From Glebionis coronaria (lineage: Eukaryota > Streptophyta > Magnoliopsida > Asterales > Asteraceae), in NCBI GenBank assembly GCA_025667525.1, contig CM046877.1:263659706-263723705 (forward strand): 64,000 nt of DNA. Direction: 5' to 3'. Of this stretch, positions 47,939-61,385 are shown piece after piece. The notes under the pieces were generated by a model. The model was not told where the DNA came from. It saw only the letters and a list, made by a program, of their open reading frames with translations, and made no database searches. Numbering within the stretch: the stretch's first letter is position 1; the number at the start of each line of letters is the position of its first letter. Made by a program: the position numbers and the translations under genes.

Positions 47939-50900
47939 TAAACACACTTGTCGCATTCATTAATTTTGAATCCACCCTCTAGCATGGCGTGATCAAACTT
48001 CTGATGCCATTGTTTTGTAGCTTGTTTTAAGCCATACAATGACTTAACAAGCCTACAAACTTTTCTCTCTTGTCTAAGAGCCATGAAACCCTCGGGTTGG
48101 TTCATGTATATTTCTTCTTCTAAATCTCTATTTAGAAAAGCCGTTTTCACATCCATTTGGTGAACTTCTAAATTTCTTAATGCGGCAATAGCAAGAATCA
48201 TCCTAATAGAAGTTATTCACGTAACAGGCGAATAAGTATCAAAGTAATCTATACCTTCGCGTTGTCTAAAACCTTTGATCACCAATCTTGCTTTGTACTT
48301 ATCAATGGTGCCATCAGCTTTCATCTTCTTCTTGAAGATCCATTTATAGGCTAGTGGTTTACAACCAGGAGGTAAATCCACGAGCTCCCAAGTATGACTT
48401 TGTAAAATAGACTCTGTTTCACTATTAATCGCTTCTTTCCATCGAGGCCCTTCCGAGGAATTTACAGCTTCTTGATAAGTAGTGGGTTCATTTTCTACCA
48501 TAAAGGACACAAAATCGGTCCAAATGATTTCTCGGTTCTCGCCCGTTTGCTTCTTCTAGGTTCAACCTCTTCTTCCTCGGGTTGATCTTGTCTCTCATCT
48601 TGGAGATCATTATCATCGCGTTGTCTCTTATCTTGGACAACTGCATCATCTATTCTAGATGTTCTTCCATTTTCCTTCTTTAAACAAGGAAATATGTTTT
48701 CAAAGAAGGACGCATTCCTTGATTCCATAACTGTGTTCTTGTGTATATCTGGATTTTTCGAATCATGTACAATGAAACGATACGCACTACTATTCTTAGC
48801 ATATCCAATAAATATACAATCCATAGATTTAGGTCCAATCGTTTGGGTCTTAGGTGTCGGCACAGCTACCTTGGCTAGACACCCCACACTCGTAAGTACT
48901 GGTATGATGGTTTTCTTTACATCCACAGTTCATATGGTGTTTCCTCTTTATCCTTACGAGGTATCTTGTTTAAAAGATAAGTAGCCGTTAGAATGGCTTC
49001 CCCCCACATGTCCCGGCTCAAACCAGAACTTAACAACATGGCATTAACCATCTCTTTCAAGGTACGGTTCTTTCTTTCGGCAATACCGTTTTGCTGAGGT
49101 GAATAAGGAGCAGTAAAATCATGTCTAATTCCATGTTTCGCACATAGATCAGCAAAAGGAGACACATATTCACCTCCTCTATCACTTCGTACAACCTTGA
49201 TTTTCCTACCAAGTTGATTCTCAACTTCGGTTTTGTATAGAACAAACTTGTCTATAGCTTCATCTTTGCTTTTCAACAAGTAAACGTAGCAGTACTTTGT
49301 GCAATCATCAATAAACGTGATGAAGTACTTATTGCCACCTTTTGTGGGTAGTGATTTCAAATCACATATGTATGTGTGTATCATATCAAGTGGTTCGGTT
49401 TTTCATTCAACCGATTTGAAAGATGATCTTGTAAGTTTGGCTTCGACACAAGTTTCACACTTATAAATCGAATCAATATGAAAATTTGGTATGCCATTAA
49501 ATTTAATCAAACGATGCATTGAATTAAAATTAACATGTCCAAGACGGCCATGCCACACATTAGAAGACTCAATCAAGTAAGCAGAAGAATTCATTTTATT
49601 GATATCATTCTTAACAACTATTACATTGAGCTTAAACATACAATTCAGGACATACCCCTTACCAACATACATTTGATTCTTAGAAAGTACAACTTTATCA
49701 GACTAAAAAAACAAGACGAAAACCAAACTTATTCAAAAGCCATCCGGACACAAGATTCTTGCGAATCTCCGGAACATACAAGACTTTAGTAAACTTGAGC
49801 TCTTTCTCGGATGTCATCTTCAAAATAACATCTCCTTCGCCCTTGATATCAGCAGTTGCAGAGTTGCCCAAATACAGCTTCTCTCCATTGTCAACCGCTC
49901 TGAAAGAGTGAAACATACTCTTGTCAGCACACACATGACGGGTTGCCCCAGTATCAACCCACCAATCATTATTATTAGAACCTACCAGGTTAACTTCAGA
50001 GATCATGGTAACGACATCAGACACCATAGCAATCATGTCCACATTATCATTCACCATATTAGCCTCGCGTGGAGTCACCCGCTTTGGCACTTTGTAATTA
50101 GCAACACGATGACCTGGCTTGTCACAGTTGAAGCAATTTCCTTAGAACTTCTGCTTCGCAATTCCAGCCTTAGGAGCAAGGTACTCAGACTTCCCTTTGC
50201 TCTTCTTGTCATTCTTCCCTTTTCCAAATCTCTTGCCTTTAGACTTTGAAGAAGACGAACCATGCTCAACCGTATTTGCCTTGGCAGAATCAGGTGTATA
50301 AGTGTTTTTTTGAGCCAGCTTGTTGTCCTCTTCAATACGAAGACGAACAACCAAGTCTTCAACATTTATCTCCTTTCGCTTATGCTTCAAGTAGTTTTTA
50401 AATTCTACCCAGCTTGGAGGTAACTTTTCAATGATAGCAGCAACTTGAAAAGTTTCACTCAAAGTCATACCCTCAGCATGAATGTCGTGTAGCAAAACCT
50501 ACAGATCTTGAACCTGAGTTATCACACTCTTTGAATCAACCATCTTGTAATCTAAAAAGCGAGCTACCACGAACTTCTTTGTACCAGCATCCTTAGTTTT
50601 GTACTTGCGTTCCAACGACTCCCATAATTCTTTGGCAGTCTTAGTCTTGCAGTACACATTGTACAAAGAGTCCACCAAACCATTCAGAATATAGTTGTGA
50701 CACAAGAAGTCTGAATGTTTCCATGCTTCAACAGCTTACACGGCTTGTTGATTTTCGGGTACACCTTCTTTAGGAGTTTCCACCTGAGGTACAGTCTCAT
50801 TTAAGAACTTCGCAAGGTTCAAAGTAGTGAGATAGAAGAACATCTTCTGCTGCCACCTCTTAAAATTCTGTCCATTGAATTTTTCTGGTTTTTCAGCATG

Positions 50901-50981
50901 ATTAGCAACTGTGTGGGTAACTAGCGCAGTAGTTACTTTCACAGTAGTAGTTGCAGGAATTTAAGGAGTGCTAGTAGACAT
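47939..50981 (-). pseudogene. Copia unit C, 5' segment (gag-PR-IN-RT), broken
   Basis: On the minus strand the gag start ATG survives here (50979-50981, MSTSTP) but codon 7 is a TAA. Further breaks are a stop in gag near 50733, another near 50498, a CAA-to-TAA before the zinc knuckle (about 50145), the last knuckle Cys changed to Tyr, the TAG near 49700 shared with unit A plus one extra base, and a stop near 49400. There are also one-base losses near 48885 and 48520, and CGA-to-TGA near 48216 inside RT. Recognisable domains are gag, protease DTGA, WHGRLGH, the integrase core with [15 protein letters not shown], and the RT start. The left end is the TAAAC duplication (47939-47943). Confidence 0.85.
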
Positions 50982-51348
50982 TCTGAAAGATCAAACAATA
51001 TCAAAACACAAACAGTTAGACAACTGTTATAAATCTGTATATAAGAAATTCAATCGTGATCTCTATATACTTATAGTAGATCTTCTTCAAAGAAACTCAA
51101 TCTTGGTTTCAATGAATCAGATGCAATTATCAAAAATATCAGTTTAACAGAAACACAATCTTGGTTTTAATAAACTGATTAGAACAACTGCTATAAAAAA
51201 CGTTAACTGTTAATAAAAATCTGTAAATTAAAACTGATTTCCAGTGAAACTCAATCCTGGTTTTGGCAGAAACAGTTTATAAATAAATCTGATAAAATTA
51301 TTAATCCGATTTTAATAAAAGTTTTAATTCTGTTAAACAGAATTTTTT
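50982..51348 (-). other. Copia unit C leader (left part)
   Basis: Non-coding leader collinear with 6751-7105, with the three hairpin repeats (about 51091-51270). It is cut 18 bp short of LTR-4 by the next insertion, and the last part continues at 61386-61396. The final six bases read TTTTTT where other units have CTGTTT. Confidence 0.75.
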
Positions 51349-54262
51349 TGTAACACCCCCAATTTCGGTCATAGCAGCTAGGTGTTACTATCATGGTTCA
51401 ATCTCATAATTATAGAAAACTGCTCAAAACGAGTCGTTTTAATAAAAACATCCATTCATTTTCATTTAACAATAAGTGTGAAACTTTAAAGTTTAGAAAC
51501 ACAGTAAAGGATAAAATATTCTTTGAATGGATACTATTTGCAAAAGCGGGCCAAAACATTTCAAATAAGCAAGCTTCACCAAACCGCCTTCATCGAGTGC
51601 CTTCTATATGGACCTGAGATAAAACATGTTAAAAAGTCAGCAAAATTTGCCGAGTGAATCTATAGAGTTTAATTTAAATAAAGAGAACAAAAGTATTCAA
51701 AATAACCTTCCATGGTTAATAATTTATCAAAGACAATTATGTTGTACAGACATAATTATCGTATCATTAAATAAGTCTCGTGAGATTGAACGTTAACATA
51801 TATTATTTCAGCCCAACACACCTAGCCAAGTGCGTATATTTCTCTTATAAAATGCATCCGATGTTTCATTACTAGTGCATCACAACACCACGCGAGAGCT
51901 AGTCGCGACCGGACTGGGCGTCACCCCGATAGATCTATCCATAGCATTAGCGTTACTTCGATTAACAATTCACGATTCATGGGTCTTTTAAGGCTAAACA
52001 AACTTATGTAATAACTTTCATCTAAACATACAATTAAGTTCCTTGTGTTCAATTTTAAAACAATCATGAGTTTACCACAACTTATAGTTGTACCTTTCAA
52101 TTTCAATAAATACTTTTCAAGTAAATAGGATTTCCACAACTTCTCGTTGCACCCATTAATAGGGTTTTCACAACTTCTCGTTGTACCCTTTATTTTAATA
52201 AAACAAGCATGTTATCCCCCTCGCGGGTTTTATAAAGCTAGTAAACATGTTAAAAGCGAGGCTATAGACTCACCTTAGCCAATAGTGGTAATGAGACGAT
52301 CGTCGACGATTAGTGATGCCCGTTTAAACACGAAAACCGCAACCTACCAAATAAGGCGCGTTTGTTAATAATCGACTTAAGTATAAATCATACTTAAATA
52401 ATATAAAAAAATCAAAATTACAAAACCAAGACAATCCCGAAAAAATTAATAATACAAGTGTTATTACTATACCCTTTTATTCAACACTATTCTTTTAAAC
52501 AATTGCACTCTCGATATTGACCCGTCTTAAGACGCCAAGTCAACGCAAGTCAAATTATCATTTTACTTCCCTCGGACCAGTGGCTAAGTCATTTATATAA
52601 TGACTTAACACTTGAGTAAATCACTATGTCCAATAGTGAATACTCAACTCACGCCACATAATTATTGAACTACATGTCCAAAATACCAATCAGCATGTAC
52701 ACTCCAAATGTACACACCAATTACCCTATCTAAACTTGTCCGATTTCGACGAAACTTGGTCACAAACTCGCATATAATATGAATAAGACTCGGTTTAAAT
52801 TTCATTCAAAAATATTACTTCTAAGACCTTCTGCCCGACACACCTTCGTGTTATAAAAACCGGACAGTTTTACGCCTTTTACTTGTAAAATCATTTTGAC
52901 ATATCTGAACAATTCCGTTTATAAAACCGACACTCGGGTTTGAAAATAGACTCATGACCTGAGGTTTAGCAACTTACATCAGTACTTGAACATTTTTAAA
53001 ACTCATTCTATAGTCCCCGAGATTCGATCCAAATATCGATAACAATTTTCGGATTGTGCCGATACTCGTCTCCCGGTACACGAATACTAAAATTGTTGTA
53101 ACTTCGCACTCGTTTGGAGTTGAAAGTCCTACTTTATATCAAATCGAAGCTAACGAAATTCTCTACGACCCTATCTCATTAGTTTAACAATTTTATTACA
53201 GTAAGTAATTCAAAAATACCCTTTTACCTACTGGTCTAAAATGACAAGTTAAAAATCATACTAAATCAACAATTTGACCCATTTTAACAATTTGTATACT
53301 CCTAATATCACCCTACAATCACTCTAATCAATCTCTTTCAATCCTATAATACTTGAATGTACATATGATCAAAAGAAAATTTAAAAATCCATACATGCAA
53401 TGAATAAAGTAAAGCTTAAACATGTTAAACAACACATTTATATTATAAAAATGGATCAAACTCCACAAGATTTTATATAAATTAAAAACATGGTGCATGT
53501 AAGGAAAATTTATACCAATAGAATCTCCTTTGAATTTCTTGAATGGGACTTAAATTAGATTTGGCTAATTCAAACTCAAAATCACAAAAATGTGATGGTT
53601 TTGGTGGTTTGGTGTGGACGGGAACTAAAGGGAGGGGAAGGAGGAGTATGTGTTTTTTTTATTAAAATGATATAGTGGGAAAATTAGGTGAGAGATTTTT
53701 TTTTTATACTAGGTAGTGGAGGGACCAATTTTGCCAATTAGGTATAGTTTTGGACCAAAAAGTAATTAAATAAGTTAAAGGGTAGAAAATGTAAATATTA
53801 AATTTTGAAAATATTTACGGGACTCGGGTTTCGTAAAAATACTTTTTAAAAGTTAAAACGCTTCTTAAAATAATAATATCACTTCGACACGACTTAAAAC
53901 GTAATTAAATCGAAAACGTTGAAAATATAAAATCTCGAGACAATCGATAATAAAACATAAATTTTTGGGCATCCGTCGGTATCGCGATCATTAGTAGTTC
54001 TCGTCATTCGTTAAAACGTAAAACACGAGAAATAAAAATTAAATGTAATAAATACAATAAAATCATTCATATGATAATTTGAGAATATTATATCGATACT
54101 TAATATTTTTCTTGTCGGTTTTCATCGAAACGACATTCTTATGTTAAGTTTCAAACTATAACCTTCTCGGTTAGTTGATAATTTAAAATTCTCATTAAAG
54201 TAAACACGTAATACGTAATAGTCGAGGTCAAAATAACGACCTGAAATTGACGGATTGTCACA
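51349..54262 (-). repeat. 3' LTR of integrase-deleted chromovirus
   Basis: 2,914 bp. Compared with the 5' LTR it differs by scattered substitutions and by small indels near the end (about 51379-51395 and 51478-51490). It carries the candidate splice pair on the minus strand at 52273 (donor) and 51614 (acceptor). Confidence 0.8.
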
Positions 54263-57060
54263 TTATCCCCACCAAATTGGGATCTTCGTCCCGAAGATCA
54301 ACTCGCGTTCTTCCTCGATCGCTCGTTGAAATCAAAGAGTTATATGTATTTTGGTCCTCGTCTTGAGTTCCATCACACATGATAATAGGAATTCGACTTT
54401 GCTTCGGTTGCCTGACTTCTTTATCGATAATATCAACAAGTACTTTGATGAAATGCAACTTACCGACGATTCATACTTCATCAAGAGAGATAATAAGATC
54501 TTCGTCAGGAAGAAATTTCTTTAAGTTCGACATATGAAAGAGTATTGTGAATTCCTTGTAGTTCACGAGGTAATTTAAGTTTTTAATGCCACTGGACCTA
54601 CTCTTGATATCATCTCGAATGGTCCAGACTAACGGGGACTTAACTTCCCACATTTTCCAAAATATATAAAACTCCTTTTTCATGGTGATAACTTGGCATA
54701 ACTTTTTCACCTACTCGAAATTCAAAGGTTTTCGCTTCACATCATCATAACTTCTATGTCTAGTACGAGTGGTTAACAAACGACTCTTAGTTCGCACGAT
54801 CATTTTATTTATCGGAATAAAATGATTAGAGTCAATCAATCGACATTGACACAAATCGAATCATATTCAGACTGAGTTTTCAAAAGCTTAACAATGAATC
54901 CATTGCAATTTGCTCTTACCTCCAAATGATAACGAATAACACAATCGTAATCACTTAAAGGCTCATTTACCTCTTTTATTCCAGAATACATTGTAGGCTC
55001 TTACTATCGGTGGATACCGTACATTAGTTCCATACAATTAAGGTCTCAATAGACGAAGAGTAAAGTCACCGCACCCAATTACAAGTCATGGGTTGTGCAG
55101 TTTCCTCATTCTTCCTAGGTTTCCTACAAGCATATACAAATCAAACAACTCTAAATCCTTCAGAGATGCATCACAATAAACAACAAAATCTTCACTTCTT
55201 TCAGGTAACGATAAGATCGGCGTGCTGCAGAGTTTTCTTTTCATGGTTTGAAAAGCTTTCTCTTCATCAATGCCACACACATATGGTTCAATCTTTGGGT
55301 TAGCTTAGTTAATGGTTTTGATATCAAAGAGAATCCTTTAATAAACCTTCAGTAATAACCAGCCAAACCTAGAATTTGTCATACTTCAGTCAGAGTAGTT
55401 GGAGCATTCAAATTTCGATGGTTTCGATTTTCACAGAATAAATAGGTATGCCACCTTGTCAATCACATGACAGAGAAGTTGCACAAAACCAAGCCAAAAA
55501 TCACACATTAGGAATTTTGGGTACATCTTTTCGTTCTTCAACAAGTTCAAGATGATCCTTAAGTGTTCGGCATGTTCTTCCTCGCTCTTCGAGCAGATTA
55601 GAATATCATCTATGAAAACAATCACAAATTTATCAAGATACGGCTTACACCTATGATTCATTAAGTCAACGAATACAACAGGTGTACTGGTCAAACCAGA
55701 AGGCATAACACTAAACTCATAATGATCATCACAAGTTCTAAACGTCGTAATAGGAATATCTTCCTCGCGTATGCGAAGTTGATGATAAGCAAAACAAAGA
55801 TTAATCTTGGAGAAAACACCAGAATCTTGGAGAAAACACGAGAGTTTTGAAGTTGATCAAATATATCATCAATTCTTGGAAGCGGATAACGATTCTTGAT
55901 CGTCAGCTTATTCAGCTCTCGGTAATCGATACACATACGAAACAAATCACTCTTCTTAGCGAACAGAATAGGAGTTCTACAAACTGACGAGCTCGATCGA
56001 CTAAAACCTCTATCAGATAGTTCTTAAAACTTCACAAATAATTACTTTAATTCGGATGGTGCTAATGAATATGGCTCATGTGCCACAGTTGCAACACCAG
56101 GAATTAGATCAATTTAGAATTCTATTTACCTTGGTGGCGGAAGCCTTGGCAATTCTTCCAGAAACACTACAGAATAGTTACAAATTACTAGAGTAATTCT
56201 ACTAACTTCTCTTACGATTCCTTCGACGATACTTAAGCTATGAATAATCTATAACCTTTTTCGATATACTTACGAGTTCTAATGCACGAAAAGAATTTTC
56301 AATTTGGAATTATTTCCCCCTTTAGTGACCTCATCAGCCTTGCCTTGAATTATGTGTCCCATGAGCTAATCAGCCATGCAGACAACTTCACAAATAGTAA
56401 ATGGCTTAGAAGAAGTCACATCACCGCATTTATTCTCGGTCAGCTGTGAATATACTGCTTGACCTTGACAGTTCGGTTCCACAATTCTTGGACATAAAGG
56501 AGTCAACTTGTGGAAACATTTGATATATCTACCAATGTTAGTTCCCTTTAGTCTCAGATTGTACAACACTTGCTCCATACTTTGGAAATGCTTCTAAGAC
56601 AAGCTCCTTAGTTTACCGCTTCCTCACCTTAGTCCATGGTGTCCCATAAGTAACGATACCTATGGAAGCAAGTCTGCCATTCCACCAAATTAATGCACGA
56701 CCTTGGAGAGTAGAGATTTCAAAGTGCACCTTATCCTCCTGATTAGGGTCACTGATTCGAAAGACTGACGCCAGCTTTCAACAACTGACACCATCCTCTA
56801 TAATCTTTAGTCCCCTAAAGAGTCTACGGTTTGCACTTAACAAATGAAGTGTAGTTATAGCCTCTAACTTCGGGCACATTTGTTCCATCCGTACCACGAA
56901 CATTATCGGCTCCAGCTTCAGCTCCACCGGTTCTAGTTCCACCATTTTTAGCTTCAGGTCCAGTTCCAGATCCATCATTTATGTTGGCCATGAATTCAAC
57001 TAAGATATAGCAACTTATTCACTAATAACTTGGCGCATTCGTGCTTCAGTCATAGCTTTT
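54263..57060 (-). pseudogene. Fragmented gag-pol lacking integrase
   Basis: Minus-strand pieces in order from the right are as follows. The gag start region (about 56810-57060) includes EFMANIND and a Gly-rich stretch, and the gag body (56366-56578) has DVTSSKPFTI. RT follows with [22 protein letters not shown] (about 55945-55850) and FIDDILI (about 55600), then the RNase H start with [10 protein letters not shown] (about 55090-55280). The integrase C-terminal tail has FHMSNLKKFLPDED (54471-54560), and the last part is a chromodomain remnant with IDKEVRQPKQSRIPI (about 54350-54440). Between RNase H and the integrase tail (54710-55086) only about 0.4 kb remains where the intact relative has about 1.3 kb, so the catalytic integrase core is gone. 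Frames are also broken throughout. Confidence 0.75.
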
Positions 57061-58274
57061 ATTGACTGCATGATTCGTGTGTAACGCAAATCAAATCATA
57101 ATGAGTATTCATTCAATGATTGCGTTATACCACATGAATTTACAAGAGAAAAGAAAAGAAAGATAATAACATAACGATGTAGAATTAGGAATCAAAAGAT
57201 AGTCATTCCATTGATCACAAACTAGTAAAAGTCGTATTGTCAAACATTATAGATAATCATCGTCTAATGCCATACATCTTAAAAGACTAGTCCTACTAAT
57301 TGTTGTCACAGTTTAGTTAGGGATTAATGAGAAGATACTACAATTGATAAACTAATATACTAAGAGTTACTAGGTATTTCACATGGCTAAGAAAGCTCCT
57401 CGGTCCCACAAGAAGAAGATTTCTTCAATGTCTTTCAAAGACGCTTGATATCCTCCTCAATTGGTGCTTTTGGAACAGCCCCAATATAACCATTTCACGA
57501 TCAAGGAATTAAAGGAACAAAATCAAAGAATGAATCGAGCAAACGAATTATGAGTCAATAAGAGTTTAATCACGCAGATGCTATATGCTTAAGCCCACAC
57601 CTTTATGAATCATTATTTTCATGGATTGATCAAGTCCTTCCGAGTAAGATTCAGAAATTTGTAGTTCAACAATTTATAATTTCCTTGTTCAAATAAATGG
57701 CCAATTTATTTCAACGATTATAAATCACTTTATTCAAGCATCGCCAGCTCAACGCAAAAGATCAAGATCGAAACAAATGAGAAACTGATTTAACAGAAAA
57801 TGATCAGTGATATGATATGGAATCCTGGTTGGCATGTGAACACCATAACAATCAATAGTACCATCTTAGACAAACTTGTTTTTATCAAAATAGTATAATG
57901 TCGATGATTAATGATTATGCAAATTAAATTTGCTAAACGAAATGAACGGATCGATAAATCAAAAATAAGAACCAAGGAATCAAAATCCTTGCAACCAAAA
58001 GAATATCAGCAAGAATAATAACCATTTCGTTGGGATCATGTATATCCACAACTTAGTTAATCTCGAGAATAACAGGATTCATTTCAGGAATAGCTTCGAC
58101 GCTAGCATTAAAATGACTAGAGTGGCTTCGTGACAATCTACGTTAATGTGACAATCTACGTCGTATAAATCTCGTATAAGTATGAAAATTATCATTTATA
58201 ATTAAATAAATGAAAACATACCTTGTAATTCACAAGTACAAATAATCGATAAAGATTACAACATATATATAACC

Positions 58275-58330
<56 letters not shown>

Positions 58331-58438
58331 TCTTTCATTCTCGTCCATTGGCAACTCGGAGGTTTCGCTTGCAACAGTTATAGTTAAAAGATTTCAAAAA
58401 TTCATTTTTGGAAAATCTTTTCGTTCTCTGTAACTTGA
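57061..58438 (-). other. Leader of integrase-deleted chromovirus
   Basis: 1.4 kb between gag and primer site, where the intact relative has the extra ORF. I see no readable frame. The start of the extra ORF may survive as a degenerate patch (about 58020-58180). A TA-dinucleotide run lies at 58276-58327. Confidence 0.5.
58276..58327. repeat. TA microsatellite
   Basis: About 25 TA dinucleotides in a row. The intact relative is AT-rich with short TATATA runs at the equivalent place behind its primer site (about 38925-38960). Confidence 0.9.
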
Positions 58439-58451
58439 GCTCTGATGCCAA
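58439..58451 (-). other. Primer binding site, tRNA-iMet variant
   Basis: The minus strand reads TTGGCATCAGAGC two bases after the LTR end. It differs from the standard TGGTATCAGAGC by one T-to-C change. Confidence 0.8.
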
Positions 58452-58453
58452 TC

Positions 58454-61385
58454 TGTAACACCCTCAATTTCGGTCATAGCAGCGGAAGGGTCATTAGATG
58501 TTACTATCATGGTTCAATCTCATAATCATAGAAAACTGCTCAAAACGAGTCGTTTTAATAAAAACATCCATTCATTTTCATTTAACAATAAGACTTTTCG
58601 CACGGTCCCAAATACTTTAAAGTTTACAAATACAGTAAAGGATAAAATATTCTTTGAATGGATACTATTTGCAAAAGCGGGCCAAAACATTTCAAATAAG
58701 CAAGCTTCACGAAACCGCCTTCATCGAGTGCCTTCTATATGGACCTGAGATAAAACATGTTAAAAAGTCAGCAAAATTTGTCGAGTGAATCTATAGAGTT
58801 TAATTTAAATAAAGAGAACAAAAGTATTCAAAATAACCTTCCATGGTTAATAATTTATCAAAGACAATTATGTTGTACAGATATAATTATCGTGTCATTA
58901 CATAAGTCTCCTGAGATTGAACGTTAACATATATTATTTCAGCCCAACACACCTAGCCAAGTGCATATATTTCTCTTATACAATACATTCGATGTTTCAT
59001 TACTAGTGCATCACAACACCACGCGAGAGCTAGTCGCGACCGGACTAGGCGTCACCCCGATAGATCTATCCATAGCATTAGCGTTACTTCGATTAACAAT
59101 TCACGATTCATGGGTCTTTTAAGGCTAAACAAACTTATGTAATAACTTTCATTTAAACATACAATTAAGTTCCTTGTGTTCAATTTTAAAACAATCATGA
59201 GTTTACCACAACTTATAGTTGTACCTTTCAATTTCAATAAATACTTTTCAAGTAAATAGGGTTTCCACAACTTCTCGTTGCACCCATTAATAGGGTTTTC
59301 ACAACTTCTCGTTGTACCCTTTATTTTAATAAAACAAGCATATTATCCCCCTCGCGGGTTTTATAAAGCAAGTAAACATGGTTAAAAGCGAGGCTATAGA
59401 CTCACCTTAGCCAATAGTGGTAATGAGACGATCGCCGACGATTAGTGATGCCCGTTTAAACACGAAAACCGCAACCTACCAAATAAGGCGCGTTTGTTAA
59501 TAATAGACTTAAGTATAAATCATACTTAAATAATATAAAAAAAATCAAAATTACAAAACAAATCAATCCCGAAAAATTTAATAATACAAGTGTTATTACT
59601 ATACCCTTTTATTCAACACTATTCTTTTAAACAATTGCACTCTCGATATTGACCCGTCTTAAGACGCCAAGATAACGCAAGTCAAATTATCATTTTACTT
59701 CCCTCGGACCAGTAGCTAAGTCATTTATATAATGACTTAACACTTGAGTAAATCACCATGTCCAATAGTGAATACTCAACTCAATTATTGAACTACATGT
59801 CCAAAATACCATTCAGCATGTACCCTCCAAATGTACACACCAATTTACCCTATCTAGACTTGTCCGATTTCGACGAAACTTGGTCACAAACTCACATATA
59901 ATATGAATAAGACTCAGTTTAAATTTCATTCAAAAATATTACTTCTAAGACCTTCTGCCCGACACACCTTCGTGTTATAAAAACCGGACAGTTTTACGCC
60001 TTTTACTTGTAAAACCATTTTGACATATCTAAACAATTCCGTTTACAAAACCGACACTCGGGTTTGAAAATAGACTCATGACCTGAGGTTTAGCAACTTA
60101 CATCAGTACTTGAACATTTTTAAAACTCATTCTATAGTCCCCGAGATTCGATCCAAATATCGACAACAATTTTCGGATTGTGCCGATACTCGTCTCCCGG
60201 TACACGAATACTAAAATTGTTGTAACTTCGCACTCGTCTGGAGTTGATAGTCCTACTTTATATCCAATCGAAGCTAACGAAATTCTCTACGACCCTATCT
60301 TATTAGTGTAACATGTTTATTACAGTAAGTAATTCAAAAATAATCTTTTACCTACTGGTCTAAAATGACAAGTTAAAAATCATACTAAATCAACAATTTG
60401 ACCCATTTTAACAATTTGTATACTCTTAATATCACCCTACAATCACTCTAACCAATCCCTTTCAATCCTATAACACTTGCATGCACATATGATCAAAAGA
60501 AATTTAAAAATCCATACATGCAATGAATAAAGTAAAGCATAAACATGTTAAACAACACATTTATATTATAAAAATGGATCAAACTCCACAAGATTTTATG
60601 AAAATTAAAAACATGGTGCCTGTAAGGAAAATTTATACCAATAGAATCTCCTTTGAATTTCTTGAATGGGACTTAAATTAGATTTGGCTAATTCAAACTC
60701 AAAATCACAAAAATGTGATGGTTTTGGTGGTTTGGTGTGGACGGGAACAAAGGGAGGGGAAGGAGGAGTATGTGTTTTTTTTTATTAAAATGATATAGTG
60801 GGAAAATTAGTTGAGAGATTTTCTTTTTATAATAGGTAGTGGAGGGACCAATTTTGCCAATTAGGTATATTTTTGGACCAAAAAGTAATTAAATAAGTTA
60901 AAGGGTAGAAAATGTAAATATTAAATTTTGAAAATAATTACGGGACTCGGGTTTCGTAAAAATACTTTTTAAAAGTTAAAACGCTTCTTAAAATAATAAT
61001 ATCACTTCGACACGACTTAAAACGTAATTAAATCGAAAACGTCAAAAATTTAAAATGTCGAGACAATCGATAATAAAACATAAATTTTTGGGCATCCGTC
61101 GGTATCGCGATCATTAGTAGTTCTCGTCATTCGTTAAAACGTAAAACACGAGAAATAAAAATTAAATGTAATAAATACAATAAAATCATTCATATGATAA
61201 TTTGAGAATATAATATCGATACTTAATATTTTTCTTGTCGGTTTTCATCGAAACGACATTCTTATGTTAAGTTTCAAACTATAACCTTCTCAGTTAGTCG
61301 ATAATTTAAAATTCTCATTAAAGTAAACACGTAATACGTAATAGTCGAGGTCAAAATAACGACCTGAAATTGATGGATTGTCACA
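58454..61385 (-). repeat. 5' LTR of integrase-deleted chromovirus
   Basis: 2,932 bp. It carries the third instance of the candidate LTR intron on the minus strand (donor G at 59405, acceptor ending at 58745). Confidence 0.8.
58745..59405 (-). other. Candidate LTR leader intron (integrase-deleted chromovirus)
   Basis: On the minus strand the donor is CTAAG|GTGAGTC (+ strand ACTCAC at 59400-59405). The 3' end has TGCTGAC followed by a T-run and TTTTATCTCAG, ending at 58745, for a span of 661 bp. The left LTR has the same pair at 52273 and 51614. The order of blocks (ATTCACTCGGC, CTGAC, T-run, TCTCAG) equals that in the plus-strand subfamilies. Confidence 0.5.

Larger units (their letters stand above)
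51349..61385 (-). mobile_element. Integrase-deleted chromovirus relative
   Basis: A 10.0 kb minus-strand element with LTRs of 2.9 kb (51349-54262 and 58454-61385), TGTGACAATCC...GTGTTACA on the minus strand. The primer site TTGGCATCAGAGC (58439-58451) and polypurine tract TTTGGTGGGGATAA (54263-54276) are in place. The interior of 4.2 kb has fragments of gag, RT, RNase H and chromodomain but almost no integrase. It is inserted in the Copia leader next to LTR-4. The target duplication is TGTTT on the right (61386-61390) and TTTTT on the left (51344-51348). Confidence 0.85.

Noticed and set aside
58276..58327. TA run as replication origin or matrix attachment site
   Set aside because: A simple dinucleotide microsatellite is enough to explain it, and nothing else supports function.
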